The notes below the pieces were generated by a model. The model was not told the DNA's origin and ran no database searches. It worked only from the letters and a program-made list of their open reading frames with translations. This document shows, one piece after another, positions 1-11,583 of a stretch of 64,000 nucleotides of DNA (positions are counted from its first letter, which is position 1; the number at the start of each line of letters is the position of its first letter). This stretch comes from Nannobrachium achirus (Eukaryota; Chordata; Actinopteri; Myctophiformes; Myctophidae). The stretch is from assembly GCA_963921795.1 (NCBI GenBank), contig OY997653.1:787501-851500 (forward strand), written 5' to 3'. The position numbers were made by a program, and so were the translations under genes.

Positions 1-260
1 TCTATAACTCCGAGCCGCGTCTCTCTGAGTTACAGACGCGATGTAGTCTCACAAAGCTCCGTCTTAGGAGTTACAGCCGCCTGCGTCTCGAGCCGTCTGT
101 GAGCCGCTGCGTTTGGAGGCTACGGAGGTACAGAGAGAGAGAGGCCAAGTTCATTAGGTATTGACGGTTCACGTGGTTAAATATCTGGAATCTATGAAAA
201 TGTCTTGGGGGTCCCTGCTTCATCTCTCTCTCAACTAAGGGGTCCTTGGCTTGAAAACGT
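1..260. repeat. GCGTCT-rich repeat and hAT family-B fragment
   Basis: The first 130 bases are rich in GCGTCT/AGCCGC words and resemble 600-900. Bases 145-260 match, in reverse orientation, the right half of the hAT-like family B seen at 3717-4158, 13145-13517 and 62489-62944 (shared text includes a GGGGTCCCTGCTTCATCTC stretch and CTAAGGGGTCCTTGGC). No gene seen. Confidence 0.5.
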
Positions 261-329
261 GTTTTACAGTGCTTTACAGTGTGATAACGGTCTAGAAATA
301 AAAACGTGGGAGGTGGTGAAAAGATTGAC

Positions 330-402
330 TTGAGCGGGGATCGAACTGGCGACCCCCGGATAACGAGACGAGAGCTGTACCGACTGAGCTAAACGGCACG
401 CT
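330..402 (-). repeat. tRNA-like sequence, probably a SINE head
   Basis: On the minus strand there is an A-box-like TAGCTCAGTCGGTA followed by a B-box-like CAGTTCGATCCCC at tRNA-like spacing. The acceptor and T stems do not pair cleanly, so I read it as a tRNA-derived SINE head or a decayed tRNA rather than a working tRNA gene. The surrounding 270-600 has no other recognised feature. Confidence 0.35.
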
Positions 403-599
403 TTGTGCCATGAATCCACGCAGCTATAACCAGCATTTTTTTTTAAATGCGAAAAAAAAAGAAAGAAAAGAGATATTTTCTCACTAAAAACGTTATCATT
501 ACACACTATAATGGCGACAATATGGTAGAATATTGCATGTTCCATTGACAATAAATAATACTAATAATTATCAAATAGAATCAAGGTGTGATTAGATAC

Positions 600-900
600 A
601 AAGACAGCACACAGCAGACTTTGCGGCCGCTCCGAGTTCCAGCCAGACGCCGCGGTAGCCTCCAAGCCCCGTCTTTGAGCCGATAATCGCGTCCGGAGCC
701 GCGGTGTGCTTCACAGAGCCGTGATGATCGCGTCTGTAAACGCGGTAAGTCTACCAGGGCCGCGGTTTCGCGTCTAGAAGACGCAAAGCTGCGTCAAGAG
801 ACGCAAAGCTGCGTCTTGACCGCTGGACGACTGCGTCTCCGTCATCAGACGGGTCACATGACCCGTCTGATGACGGAGACGGAGCTGTCAGCGGGCCTCT
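600..900. repeat. CpG-rich GCGTCT repeat with perfect 46-bp palindrome
   Basis: The segment is rich in CpG and in repeats of AGACGCAAAGCTGCGTC. Positions 835-880 are a perfect inverted repeat: two 22-nt arms (GTCTCCGTCATCAGACGG and so on) separated by only CA. It may be the fold-back core of a transposon or a CpG-rich regulatory patch; nothing shows a gene. Confidence 0.5.
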
Positions 901-1041
901 CTCCCATCTGGTCTAAACCACAGCAACCAAAGGTAATTTGAGGAGACCTATTATTGTTTTAATAAAGAACAAAGAACCCTCATTCCCCCAAAACAACTAA
1001 ACAAAAACAACAACAAAAAAAGGTTGCTTTCTGTAGCCTAC

Positions 1042-1043
<2 letters not shown>

Positions 1044-1072
<29 letters not shown>

Positions 1073-1265
1073 CGGGTTTCGGGGACTCGATTCAGTCTCG
1101 CCTCCCGTCAGACTCGGACTCGACTCGGACTCGACTCCCGTCGGTCTCGGACTCGACTCGGACTCGGCCCCCTCCCAGGGGGTCATGACTCGGACTCGAC
1201 TCGAACTCGAACCTCATATGACTTGGACTTGACTTGGACTCGCTTTAGGTGGACTCGATTACAAC
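1044..1265. repeat. Poly-A tract and GACTCG-type degenerate repeat
   Basis: A run of A (1044-1072) is followed by many variants of GACTCGGACTCGACTC, a simple degenerate repeat. It occupies the place where, by comparison with the paralogous loci, a CRISP-type non-coding exon would be expected next to the upstream segment at 1330-1545. Confidence 0.6.

Positions 1266-1270
<5 letters not shown>

Positions 1271-1331
<61 letters not shown>
1271..1331. repeat. (TG)n microsatellite
   Basis: Uninterrupted TG dinucleotide tract. A TG/CA tract lies beside every copy of the shared CRISP-upstream segment (also 14630-14708, 32768-32910 and 37320-37431), so it belongs to the duplicated unit. Confidence 0.9.
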
Positions 1332-1333
<2 letters not shown>

Positions 1334-1545
1334 ATCTGTGTTGACATAGATAAACACCCATGGCATGTGTGTACTTTAGCGTCACGTCATATCGTGCCAA
1401 GTACAGTTGTGATCAAACAATGGAACTGTGGTCAACATCAGTTTGCTTATTTCTTCAAACGTGACGTAAACAGGTGAGTTCAGGTCACAGGTGACAATCT
1501 ACGGTAGGAACTCCATTGAAATCAATTAGAGGAGTGTGTGTGTGT
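1330..1545 (-). promoter_or_regulatory. Orphan copy of the shared CRISP upstream segment
   Basis: Matches the segments upstream of CRISP-A (14385-14590), the kringle gene (32925-33190) and CRISP-B (37180-37290, opposite strand). Shared pieces are ATAGATAAACACCCA, TGTGTGTACTTTA, CGTCA, and a stretch running from a GGAACTGTGGTCAA-like block through CAGTTTG to TTCTTCAAAC. No CRISP exon 1 or non-coding exon is found beside it. It therefore looks like a remnant of one more duplicate whose transcribed part was lost or replaced. The match was made by eye. Confidence 0.55.
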
Positions 1546-2814
1546 GTGTGTAACCCTAGCTATGAACTAGTAACAGATCAAACAGGTCAGTCGTAGTGAG
1601 TGATAAGGCCTAACAACATAATATGCTGGTTCCCGTTTGGCGACCGACCCTATTAAATACGTGCGACCCAGATGATTTTATTGGCATTTGGAGTGAAAAT
1701 AAAAAAATAAATAAAATTAAGTCAAAATCCGACCGAGTCGATCAAAAACGTCTTACAAAAAATATATTTGGTGCGACCACATTCGCGAAGTTTAATCGAA
1801 GTTTTCTTTCGTCTAAAATATTATGTGCGCAAATGTTTTGTTTTACTATTCATGCGTCATTGCGTCATCGCGAGGAGACGGCGGCACACAACAACAACAG
1901 CAGCACATGCATGTCCTCCACCAGCCATGGTGTACAGTGTCTGTCGTCTGCCCGTGCAAACCACCTCCTAAAATAATTCGATTGACTACTAAAACGTTTG
2001 CAGACATAATTAAGGAGGTGAAACAGTGCCGATGTCAGTTTTCATCTGCAGCAGGTAGACACGACCGAGCGGATACATGGACCCACCAGGGCTCGAGACT
2101 AAGGGAGAGATAAATCTTAGCATCCCCGCCCTCTGCTTCGCTACATAAAGAGTAACGTTGTATGATTTGGATTGTGATTATTAATGAAAATGTAAAACGG
2201 AACGCGATGCCAAGCACAGACACATAGCCTACGTTTAGTGAGCAGCAAGAGCCGTTGTTTGAATATAGGAGTAGGACACATTGTAATTAAATCAACGGTT
2301 TGTTTAACTTTTGTCATCTCTATAAACCTATAGCCTAGATATTCCCAAATACAAGACGTTATGTTCTAATCAACTTCATCACAACCAGCCGTGCAAGCTG
2401 GCATTCATTTCACAGAGTTCCCGTGCTGTGTGGCGGCTTATTTTCTCCAGTAATCGTCTCTTATTTAACTCTCAAAAACAACCGGTCCGCTCATAATAAA
2501 TTACTCCATTTCGGCTACAGTTCATCTGAACCGCTTGCTGTGAAGCACAACAGACCCAAAAAGCAGACTGCACGCGTCTCCACTCTATCAAGCATGGCAC
2601 TGGTTATATCTTTCAGTACGACGGTGTTGTGCGGTGCGGTGAGCATATAGACGATCTAAAAAGCCCTCAAAGCCCCGAGGATGCATCTAGTTGTAGGCTT
2701 GTAGAATAACGCGCAACACATTCGTACGGACACAGTACAAACCCAGTTTTACCGTAATTCCTCCAACAGTCGTGCATGACTGGTTCTTTAGTTTACCGTA
2801 TATGACAATCACAC
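1546..2814. other. Unassigned sequence
   Basis: Short open frames exist on both strands but none resembles a known protein and none has convincing splice or repeat context. I see no gene or named repeat here. Confidence 0.5.
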
Positions 2815-2992
2815 CAGCAAACTGTCTTTCAATGTTATATGAGATACTTAAAGTGTGGTTCCTGTGGAAATAAGCCTCGGCTTTCTAGGATCTCCTTTTA
2901 GTTGACCTTGTACCAGTGATTTGTACTGTCACGAAACTGTACTTTTTTCTATTGCAAACTTCTAATAAATTCTTCAATCAATCAATCAATGG
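2815..2992 (+). mobile_element. LINE 3' tail
   Basis: Nearly the same sequence appears at 40480-40637 (plus) and 12060-12190 (minus). It ends in AATAAATTCTTCAATCAATC with a (CAAT)n tail, as 3' ends of fish LINEs do. At 40 kb the same tail follows a stretch that encodes the end of a LINE reverse-transcriptase protein. Confidence 0.7.
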
Positions 2993-2994
2993 CT

Positions 2995-3716
2995 GAGGTA
3001 AGATTTTTTGCCACAAGCCACAAATGAGAAATGACAGTATAAAAATAGAAAGGATTGTCAAGCCAATTACACCAGCAACAACAACAATATAATAACAACA
3101 ATAACAATAATAATAGATATTATTATAATAGTAATACTAATAGACCTGCAATATTTTTTTATTTTTTTATTATTTTTTGGGACGGATTACATTCATTTGG
3201 AGACGGTTCAATTTGTATTTTGGGACGGTCCCGGGACGTAGGTGAAAAAAAGTTAGTCTGGAGCCCTGGGACCCACATCTCAGTCGACATACTCTCTACG
3301 CCCACCGAGCCTCTAGCCTCTCAGGCTGGGTCTGTTTTGGCCATGTTCGACTTTAAATATTTAGCCCTGAGATGCGAGGAGGAAGCCTCGGAATCGGAGC
3401 CTTCGATTTAGAAATTGGTAACTCAGGAAAACAGAATATATTAAAAAAGAAGCATATCGATCATTGCCATAGGGGAAAAAAAAAAAAAAAAAAACTACCT
3501 ACCCATCCTTCCCATGAAGAAATAAAATAAAATTCCATGCCCACAAAAAAATAAAAATAAAAAATAAAATAAAATAAATTCCCTACCTACTCAGCCCTAA
3601 AATGACAGCCAACCGGAAACCATTTTTTTTTTGTTAGGCCTAACTGGACTTGTATCAGAAAGCTCTAGTGTTTTTAAGAGCCAGTGTTACATATCAATAA
3701 TGACACAAGTATAAAG
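2995..3716. other. AT-rich low-complexity sequence
   Basis: A and T homopolymers, AAC/AAT runs near 3070-3130 and AAATA runs near 3540-3590. No gene or dated transposon boundary recognised. Confidence 0.5.
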
Positions 3717-4158
3717 CAGGGGTTTTCAATGTTTTCAGGCCAAGGATCCCTTAGCTGAGAGAGAGAGATGAAGCAGGGACCACCACAACCTTTTCGTAGA
3801 TTCCATAATAGTTTCATTGTTTGACAGCACAATCATCAGTGTATTTTGGATTCATGTCAATTTAAGATATTTAACCACTTGAACCGTCAATACTTAATAA
3901 ACTTGACCTTTCACTCTGTACTTAGTCTTCTCTTTTTCCCCTCTACACCAAACCTCTTGGCCGAAAATAGTCGATCTACAAGCTCACAACGCCTCGCAGC
4001 GTGAGGCGTTGTGAGCTTGTAGATCTGCTATTTTTGTCAAAAGTTCAGGACGTTAGAGTTCAAGTGGTAATATATAAAAGGAGAAAAAAAGGTTTCTATC
4101 ACACAAAGATTTGGAGGACCCCCTGTACTGACTCTGAGGACCCCCTAGGGGAACCCTG
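3717..4158. mobile_element. hAT-like non-autonomous element, family B, with central hairpin
   Basis: Begins CAGGGGTTTTCAATG and ends in CCCTG, flanked by near-identical 8-bp duplications (GTATAAAG / TTATAAAG), which fits hAT insertion. The same family lies at 13145-13517 and 62489-62944. Its centre (3964-4036) is the hairpin found across many families in this window. Confidence 0.75.
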
Positions 4159-4438
4159 TTATAAAGTTAAAGTCAGGTCATTTCAGGCTTCATAAAAACT
4201 GATCTGTTTCCAATCTAGATCTTATTGGTCTGCCAGTGTGAACATTGTAAAACAAAAGAAGAAAGATAATCAGGCAAAAAGAAGGTGAGGAAGTCAGTAT
4301 TGCAATGCTCAATCTATAAATGCTACTTTATTTTCTACAAGCATAGAGTGATATTTCCATTGGATATACAGTACACAGAGAACATGCCAGAGGTTCACAA
4401 ACATTTTCATGTCAAGGACCCCCAAATTAATATATTTG

Positions 4439-4966
4439 CAGTGTTGGGGAAGTTACATGTAACTGAGTTATGTAACTAAGTTACATTTTGCTGGTAACTG
4501 AGTTACATTCATATTTCTGTAACTCATCAAGTAACTGAGATACTTTTTGGGTCATGTTTGGCTCAAGTTACAAGTTACAAGAAGTTACAAGCTAAGTTAT
4601 AATTTTACATTTAGGTTTTGTGAAGATTGACGATCAAATGTCCAGATCATAATTTTATTTTATTTATTTTTTTACTTTATTTTAGGAACACAGATGTTTA
4701 CAAAAGAAAATGTCAACCTTTTTGAAATGAAACAAAAAACTTGGTTCTGCTGGCATGTGACTTTTTTTTAGAATATTATATTTTGTTTCTCAATTTAATG
4801 CTGAAAAAAAGTAACTCAAGTTACTCAAGTTACTTTTTCTATGTAACTTGAAACTTTATAAGTTATATTTCTCCAGGGGTATAACTTTAACTTGATCAAG
4901 TTACTGCCATGGTGAGTTACTTGTAACAGCACAAGTTACGCTTTCAAAGTAACTTCCCCAACACTG
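4439..4966. mobile_element. hAT-like element with CAGTGTTGGGGAAGTTAC ends
   Basis: Terminal inverted repeats CAGTGTTGGGGAAGTTAC and GTAACTTCCCCAACACTG. The flanking 8-mers TATATTTG and TATATTTA look like a slightly decayed target duplication. The interior is filled with AAGTTAC/GTAACTT repeats and has no coding capacity. It sits inside an older repeat that is shared with the 3' flank of the kringle gene (19760-20160), which lacks this insertion. Confidence 0.8.
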
Positions 4967-5401
4967 TATATTTATCTGCAGATGTTTTTTCCTATAAATA
5001 GCCAAACTGCAAGCTCAAAACGCAACGCATTGAGATCTGTTTTGAACCTGTAGCTCTGCTATCAGCTGATGTATAAAACCAATTTTTATACTATTTTAAC
5101 TAATTTAGCTGGGGATCCCCTGGTCCACTGGTAGAGTATGCGTACAGTAAGATAGCAATGGATAGAGAGAGAGAGAGAGAGAGAAACAGAGAGAGACAGA
5201 GAGAGACAGAGAGGCAGATAGTTAGCCTGGTTAATAAACCAGACTGCACAACAACTGCAGTGAGGAATTAGTATGAGCAACGCCATGCTAGCAGATAGTA
5301 GGATAGCCATACGTTTGAAACTTTGCACAATAAGGAATATCATTGAGTGTAGATTAAATCATGTTTCTCGTGATGCGTGTGGAGTGGGCGTGGCCAGGCG
5401 T

Positions 5402-8400
5402 TCAGTTGATCTCAGTGGTGCACTTGCAGGAGGCGGGGCAGATCTCTGCGATTTTCTTGTGACTGCATGTATGGCTCTTCTTCAGAGCAGGGCAGTTGCT
5501 GTACTTGTTTATGTAGGGACACGGGTTGGCTGAGAAAGAACGACAGACAGATTACTGTAGGCACCGAACTCAAACATCATGTCAAAAGGCAAAAAGATGA
5601 GTTTGCACACTGTAACTCCCTTCTATGACTTTATTGCACCTGATTCTAATGTTATCATCCGATACCATCGGATATTATCACGTCTTCTCAGCCGATATTA
5701 TCCAGCTAGCAGGGCCATGCTCTGCCAACTGAAGCGTTTATCAGCCGAGTGTATCGACAAGCTCTACGGACTGAAGAAAAAAAGAAAAAAGGGAATCCCC
5801 TAGTGCAGGGGTTTTCAAAGTGGGTGACGGGGCACCCTGGGGTGCCGTGACTGCAGTCCAGGGGTGCCGCGAGATGATTTGATAATATTTGGAATTTATT
5901 TGGACACTTGAAAAAAAAAACAATATTTAGTATCATTTTAAACTTGAAGTACAAAGTTATTTGCAGGCACTTCTAATCAAAATGGCTATTATCTCAACGT
6001 TTTCCTCATAATAATAACATAATCACAAAAATATCGTCACTGTCGAGCAGAATCTCTGCGTACGTCTTTTGGTAAAGCAAAGCCCTGCTTCATCATACAA
6101 GACTGTCGCACAAAACTAGTGAAAACAGCCGATCGTGAGGCGTGGTGTGCTTGTAGATCTGCTGTTTTCACTAGTTTAGTACATTTTATAGATGATAAAT
6201 ACAAAATGAACGGTTTTGGACATACAAAGTTTCCACCTGACAACGACAATATGCTAGGCTATAAATATAAGGTGCTGGGAGTGAAAATTATAATGTAGGG
6301 GTGCCTCGGATTAAAAAAATATTTATGGGGTGCCCTGAGACAAAAAAGTTTGGGAACCCCTGCCCTAGTGGGATTTGAAACGACTACCGTGGGGTGGGTT
6401 TCCCAGCCACCCGGGCGCTACCGCTCATGCCACATGATCCACCGCTATATTATTATAGTGACTTACTGCACAGCTTGTCATCACAGTCATTTGGACAGTC
6501 ACCGCAAGAGGGTCCAATCTTGTAGATGTTTCTCAAACCGCCACTGCAATGTACGGACAGAACATCAAATATTTACATCTTACTTGAGATGGATATGCTG
6601 TGACTACTTTTAGGTGCGGAAAATGAAAAAAGCGCGGCAAGGAACGAGGCGAAAAATTATGTTGGTAGTAAACAAGTTAAACATGATAAATATGGGTGTT
6701 ATAAATAAATACTGGTGTTCCCTCTGGTCGTTCGTTTATTCGGTGCACTCGGTGCGTTGTCGTTCGAAAATCGAGTGAGGTGCACCCCGGGTGTGCTCAG
6801 TGCACGCACTGACCAACCCAACTCAGAAGCTGGGGTTTGAAAGTGTTGTGCGTCGCGGTGTTTTGATTGGTTGATTTTCATGGCGGTGTCTCAAGCTAGC
6901 CTGGAACCAGACCAATCCGCCTGGCCAAAAATAAATCTCAATGCATACATACATGCATACACTAGTGGTTCTCCGCCATATATATGCCACAGTACTGTAC
7001 AGTGTACATGGTGTTGGGACAGTAGTACAGTATGTGTACATGGCGTTGGGACAGTAGTACAGTATGTGTACATGGCGTTGGGACAGTAGTACAGTATGTG
7101 TACATGGTGTTGGGACAGTAGTACAGTATGTGTACATGGCGTTGGGACAGTAGTACAGTATGTGTACATGGCGTTGGGACAGTAGTACAGCATGTGTACA
7201 TGGTGTTGGGACAGTAGTACAGTATGTGTACATGGCGTTGGGACAGTAGTACAGCATGTGTACATGGTGTTGGGACAGTAGTACAGTATGTGTAAATGGC
7301 GTTGGGACAGTAGTACAGCATGTGTACATGGCGTTGGGACAGTAGTAAAGTATGTGTACATGGCGTTGGGACAGTAGTACAGTATGTGTACATGGCGTTG
7401 GGACAGTAGTACAGTATGTGTACATGGTGTTGGGACAGTAGTACAGCATGTGTACATGGCGTTGGGACAGTAGTACAGTATGTGTACATGGTGTTGGGAC
7501 AGTAGTACAGCATGTGTACATGGTGTTGGGACAGTAGTACAGCATGTGTACATGGTGTTGGGACAGTAGTACAGCATGTGTACATGGTGTTGGGACAGTA
7601 GTACTTACGGTGGACAGTATTGACACACATAGTGGTATTTGTAGGGATCAGAATCGGGGCAGTGGGCCATGGCACATCCCACCTGGTTGGAGCGGTACCA
7701 CGCAACCTGGGCAACACACAATAACACAACATCACTGCTTAAACTAGAACAATGTGATCCTGAAAACACAGGTCTCAGGCTAGTCCAGGTAGTTGAAGTC
7801 AATCTGGGTTTTACAGGTCTGTCTTGATGACTTCTGGAATATGTCATGACAAAAAAACTAACTAAATGTAACAACGTACATTCCCAAATGCAATCCAATG
7901 GTGAAATATGAAGAAAAGAAATGGTGGCCTGTGTATGTGTCTCAAAGAATAGAGATAGTGTGTATCGATTTGCATGCTGTTTGCACAGAATCTGTAGGAG
8001 TAACAGCAAAATAAAAATCGGCCTCCTGGTGGCGCTATATCAGGCCAATGTGAAGTTTCTTGGCAATCGGACACTGCTAGTCTTTGGTGGATCGGCGTGA
8101 AACTGTGCACACACTCCTTGCAGGCCAGAGCAGAACGTCAATCAATCAAAAATTTGTCTATGTACAGCAGCCATGGAAATAAATTGGTCCCCTTCTTTAT
8201 TTCCTTCACAGGTTTTAGCAATGATTCTGATTGAGGCTCTGTTCCATTTAGTGTACTGTAGTGGTTCTTCAACATTATGATGAACACTCTCAGAGTTGCA
8301 GACCAATATAAAGCAGACATTTTTAGACCCACTGGAGTGTTTCTGGTGAGCCAACATGCACAATACTCTAGACCAGAATGGAACAGAGCTGTGCATAAGG

Positions 8401-9004
8401 CCTATTAGTATGTCTTCCGGCACTGGGTTTGAGTCAGGGGCGCCGTTTACAGTTACAGTTTACAGTTTAGGCATTTAGCAGACGCTTTTAATCCAAAGCG
8501 ACTTACAATAAGCAGGTAATACATCAATATAATAAGCAAGATAATATGTCAGTACATCAACAACAATATAAAAAATGCATAGGAATATCAATCTAGAAAT
8601 AAAATAACACCTAATCAGTAAAAAACGTTTCTAAGCCCTAAAATGCTAACTAGCTTAATGTATGGTCAATGAGTGTTACAGTAGTGCTATGGGTCTGAAG
8701 AGGTGCGTCGTCAGTCCACGGCGGAAGCTAGGGAGTGAGTCTGTAGTTCTAATTGCGACGTTGATTTCTACAATGATGGCGGCACCCGTACAGAGCCAAA
8801 AAAAGCACCATTTTCGCAGCATAGAAAATATATTGTTTACAGTCTATGGCGTGAGTGTACCTGTGTGAAGTGTCCCACTGTTTTTCCATTGACTGATCCC
8901 ACTCCGTGCTCGTAGTTCTTCACCTCATTATACCAGTTCTGGACAGCAGTGGTCCACGGGAGCTCATGGCTGGACAGGAACATGTTCTCACCGCAACCAC
9001 TGGC

Positions 9005-9056
<52 letters not shown>

Positions 9057-10158
9057 CATGTGGATATCAGTAAATGAGGCTGAGAGTGAATCTATACAGA
9101 GATACAAACTGAATCTTTAAAGGCCAAATGCACCAATGTTCAACCTATCTTCATACAACCAGTAAGACTCCCTAATCGGGAGATAAGCGACCGTCAGTTC
9201 GCGTACTCAAACTTTAGAAGGCAATGATAGCCAATCAGAGGGACTATGGGAAATGGGACAGGAGCAGTAGGAGCAGTAGGAGCAGTGTCCAAAAAAATGT
9301 TTTGCAAGAATCGGCCTCATGGTGGCGCTAGAAGAGGGCCATGTGAGAAATGAGGGGTGGAGGTTGTGGTTTGGCAGCCAAGAGTGTGTGTGTAATGTGA
9401 CGGACATACTGACTGACAGACTGACAGACAGACTGACAGCCGGTGGAGGTTTTGATAGTAACTGCGATCTGACGGTTGCAATTAACTAATGCTCACTTAT
9501 AATATGGTAGAGAAATAAAATGAAAGCTAATTTTTTATGTGCTGTTCCACTGAGCCTATAGGCATTGTGACCAGTATTAACATGGAAATACTCTGGCCAG
9601 TAAGGAGGATCCAGAGCCTCTAGAGATTAAAGAGGAACAAGAAGAGCTTTTTCTAAGACCAGAGGAGGAGTTACGTGCAGTGAAAATACAAGCTGATCAA
9701 AAGGGAGATCGGAAGAGACACACAAAACATACATACAGGAGGAAACCCCTTTACTCGTACAGTTTGTGGCTGCGACCTGACTGTTACTTATCTCCCGATT
9801 AGGGAGTCTTACTGGTATGAGCTCTTTGATCATATCAAGTGTGTCACTTATCAGTTCAATAAGGGGCATGTATTTTAGTTTCCAAATTATTAAGGGACAA
9901 TTGCGTATTCCAAGGTACAGTTTGCAACCATAATTAAGCACACATACTTGCATGATAATGGATAATGGAAAAAACTGAATGTTATTTAAAGCATAATATA
10001 ATTATTAATATTAAAGTTAAAGGGGTCTTACAGCTAATTCTCCTTTCTGCGGCGGTGCTGTGTCCGGTGCTACACTTGTCGGCCCATTTCTGAGCATTGG
10101 CGGCCGCTTCCTCATTCCACGTCTGTGAGAATGAGAGGACACAGGACATACGCGCGCG

Positions 10159-10233
<75 letters not shown>

Positions 10234-10480
10234 CCGCGTGCATTTTAACCATTTATTCATGTCCACATAAGGGAGAAACATGCAGGGACACAAATATTAT
10301 GGGTGCAGTAAGGTAAGGTTACATTCACAAAATACCCTTTGACAATGCAGCAGTATGAGTGTGTTTCACATTATATGAGCGTTGTCATTAAATACGTCAA
10401 ATCAAATCAAACCTCCAGGAGTGTCTTACCATCTTCAGCATGTTGCTGGCTGTAGGCTGCACACCTATAGAATATAATAG

Positions 10481-10516
<36 letters not shown>

Positions 10517-11527
10517 TAATATTATAATTGGAGAGCTAGGTCATGTACGCCATGAAGGCCTATTCCCAGCAAACCAGTGAACGTCACGGTTCCCCGCTCG
10601 GCATGTACACTGCTCAATACTCTGGAAAGGGCCTAAGCTATGTTTGCCGCCATGATTGTACTTAAATGTCAAACAATTAATATAAAACGTTATTTTTTAT
10701 ACAGGCATATATTTTAGCCACCTCTCGCTAGGACCCCCCTCCCACCCTACTGCGCATGTGCGACTGCAGTGCACACAAGTAGAGATGGGATTTATGGCTC
10801 TCTGAAGTGAGCCGGATCTCTGGGATCCGTTCCTTTCAAAGAGCCGTTCAAAAGACTGACTCATTTGAGTTACTATGTAGATTTTGATTATGATTACAAA
10901 TAACTTCAACCCTATATAAATGTATTTCTGACATACATATGTAGCCTACATACCTGCTATTTGAAAATAGCCCATCTACAAGCTCACAAATTATTTTTTT
11001 ATTTCTTTTCTTTTTTTACCTTTTATTCATTGTAAAACCTGTGAAACAGGACATTCTTACAGTACATTTTGATACCAATACTTTTGTACTTTTACTTAAC
11101 ATTCCAGGTTTCCACTTGTGGCAGAGTATTTCCACATGGATTGCAGTATTGATATTTTTTTGACTTAAGTAAAGAATTTGAGTACTTTTCCCACCACTCT
11201 TCATTTACAAAAGGAACGGCTCCCTACTACGAACCGGATCCCATCGTTCATTTCAAAGAGCCGTTCACAAGACTTGATTCGTTCGCGAACGTCCCATATC
11301 TCACACAGTAGCAGCAGCAGCAGCAGGCAGACAATCGTATGGCATTTTTGGACACAACACGGACACGGATAGTATTGTTAATGCAAAAGCTGCACACACG
11401 CTGCAAACACATACAGCTTTTAGAAACACTTTTTCTCTTTCGGTTTTCGGCGGCGGCGGGGGGCGCGACCGGACCGTTAAAATGCCTCGGATCGGATACA
11501 GACAGAGAAAGATACACCGTCCTCCGT

Positions 11528-11583
<56 letters not shown>

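Noticed and set aside
330..402. A functional tRNA gene on the minus strand
   Set aside because: A and B boxes are good, but the acceptor and T stems do not pair properly; better called a tRNA-derived repeat.
5573..5803. Small plus-strand open frame near the CRISP-A last exon
   Set aside because: It lies in the intron just upstream of the minus-strand ICR exon and has no recognisable protein similarity.
6996..7603. Possible CRISPR array
   Set aside because: Units are contiguous 32-bp repeats with no unique spacers, in a vertebrate intron.
6823..7735. Three overlapping minus-strand open frames of 228-267 codons
   Set aside because: They are the three frames of one 32-bp minisatellite without stop codons. 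The only real coding part is CRISP-A exon 6 (7609-7706).
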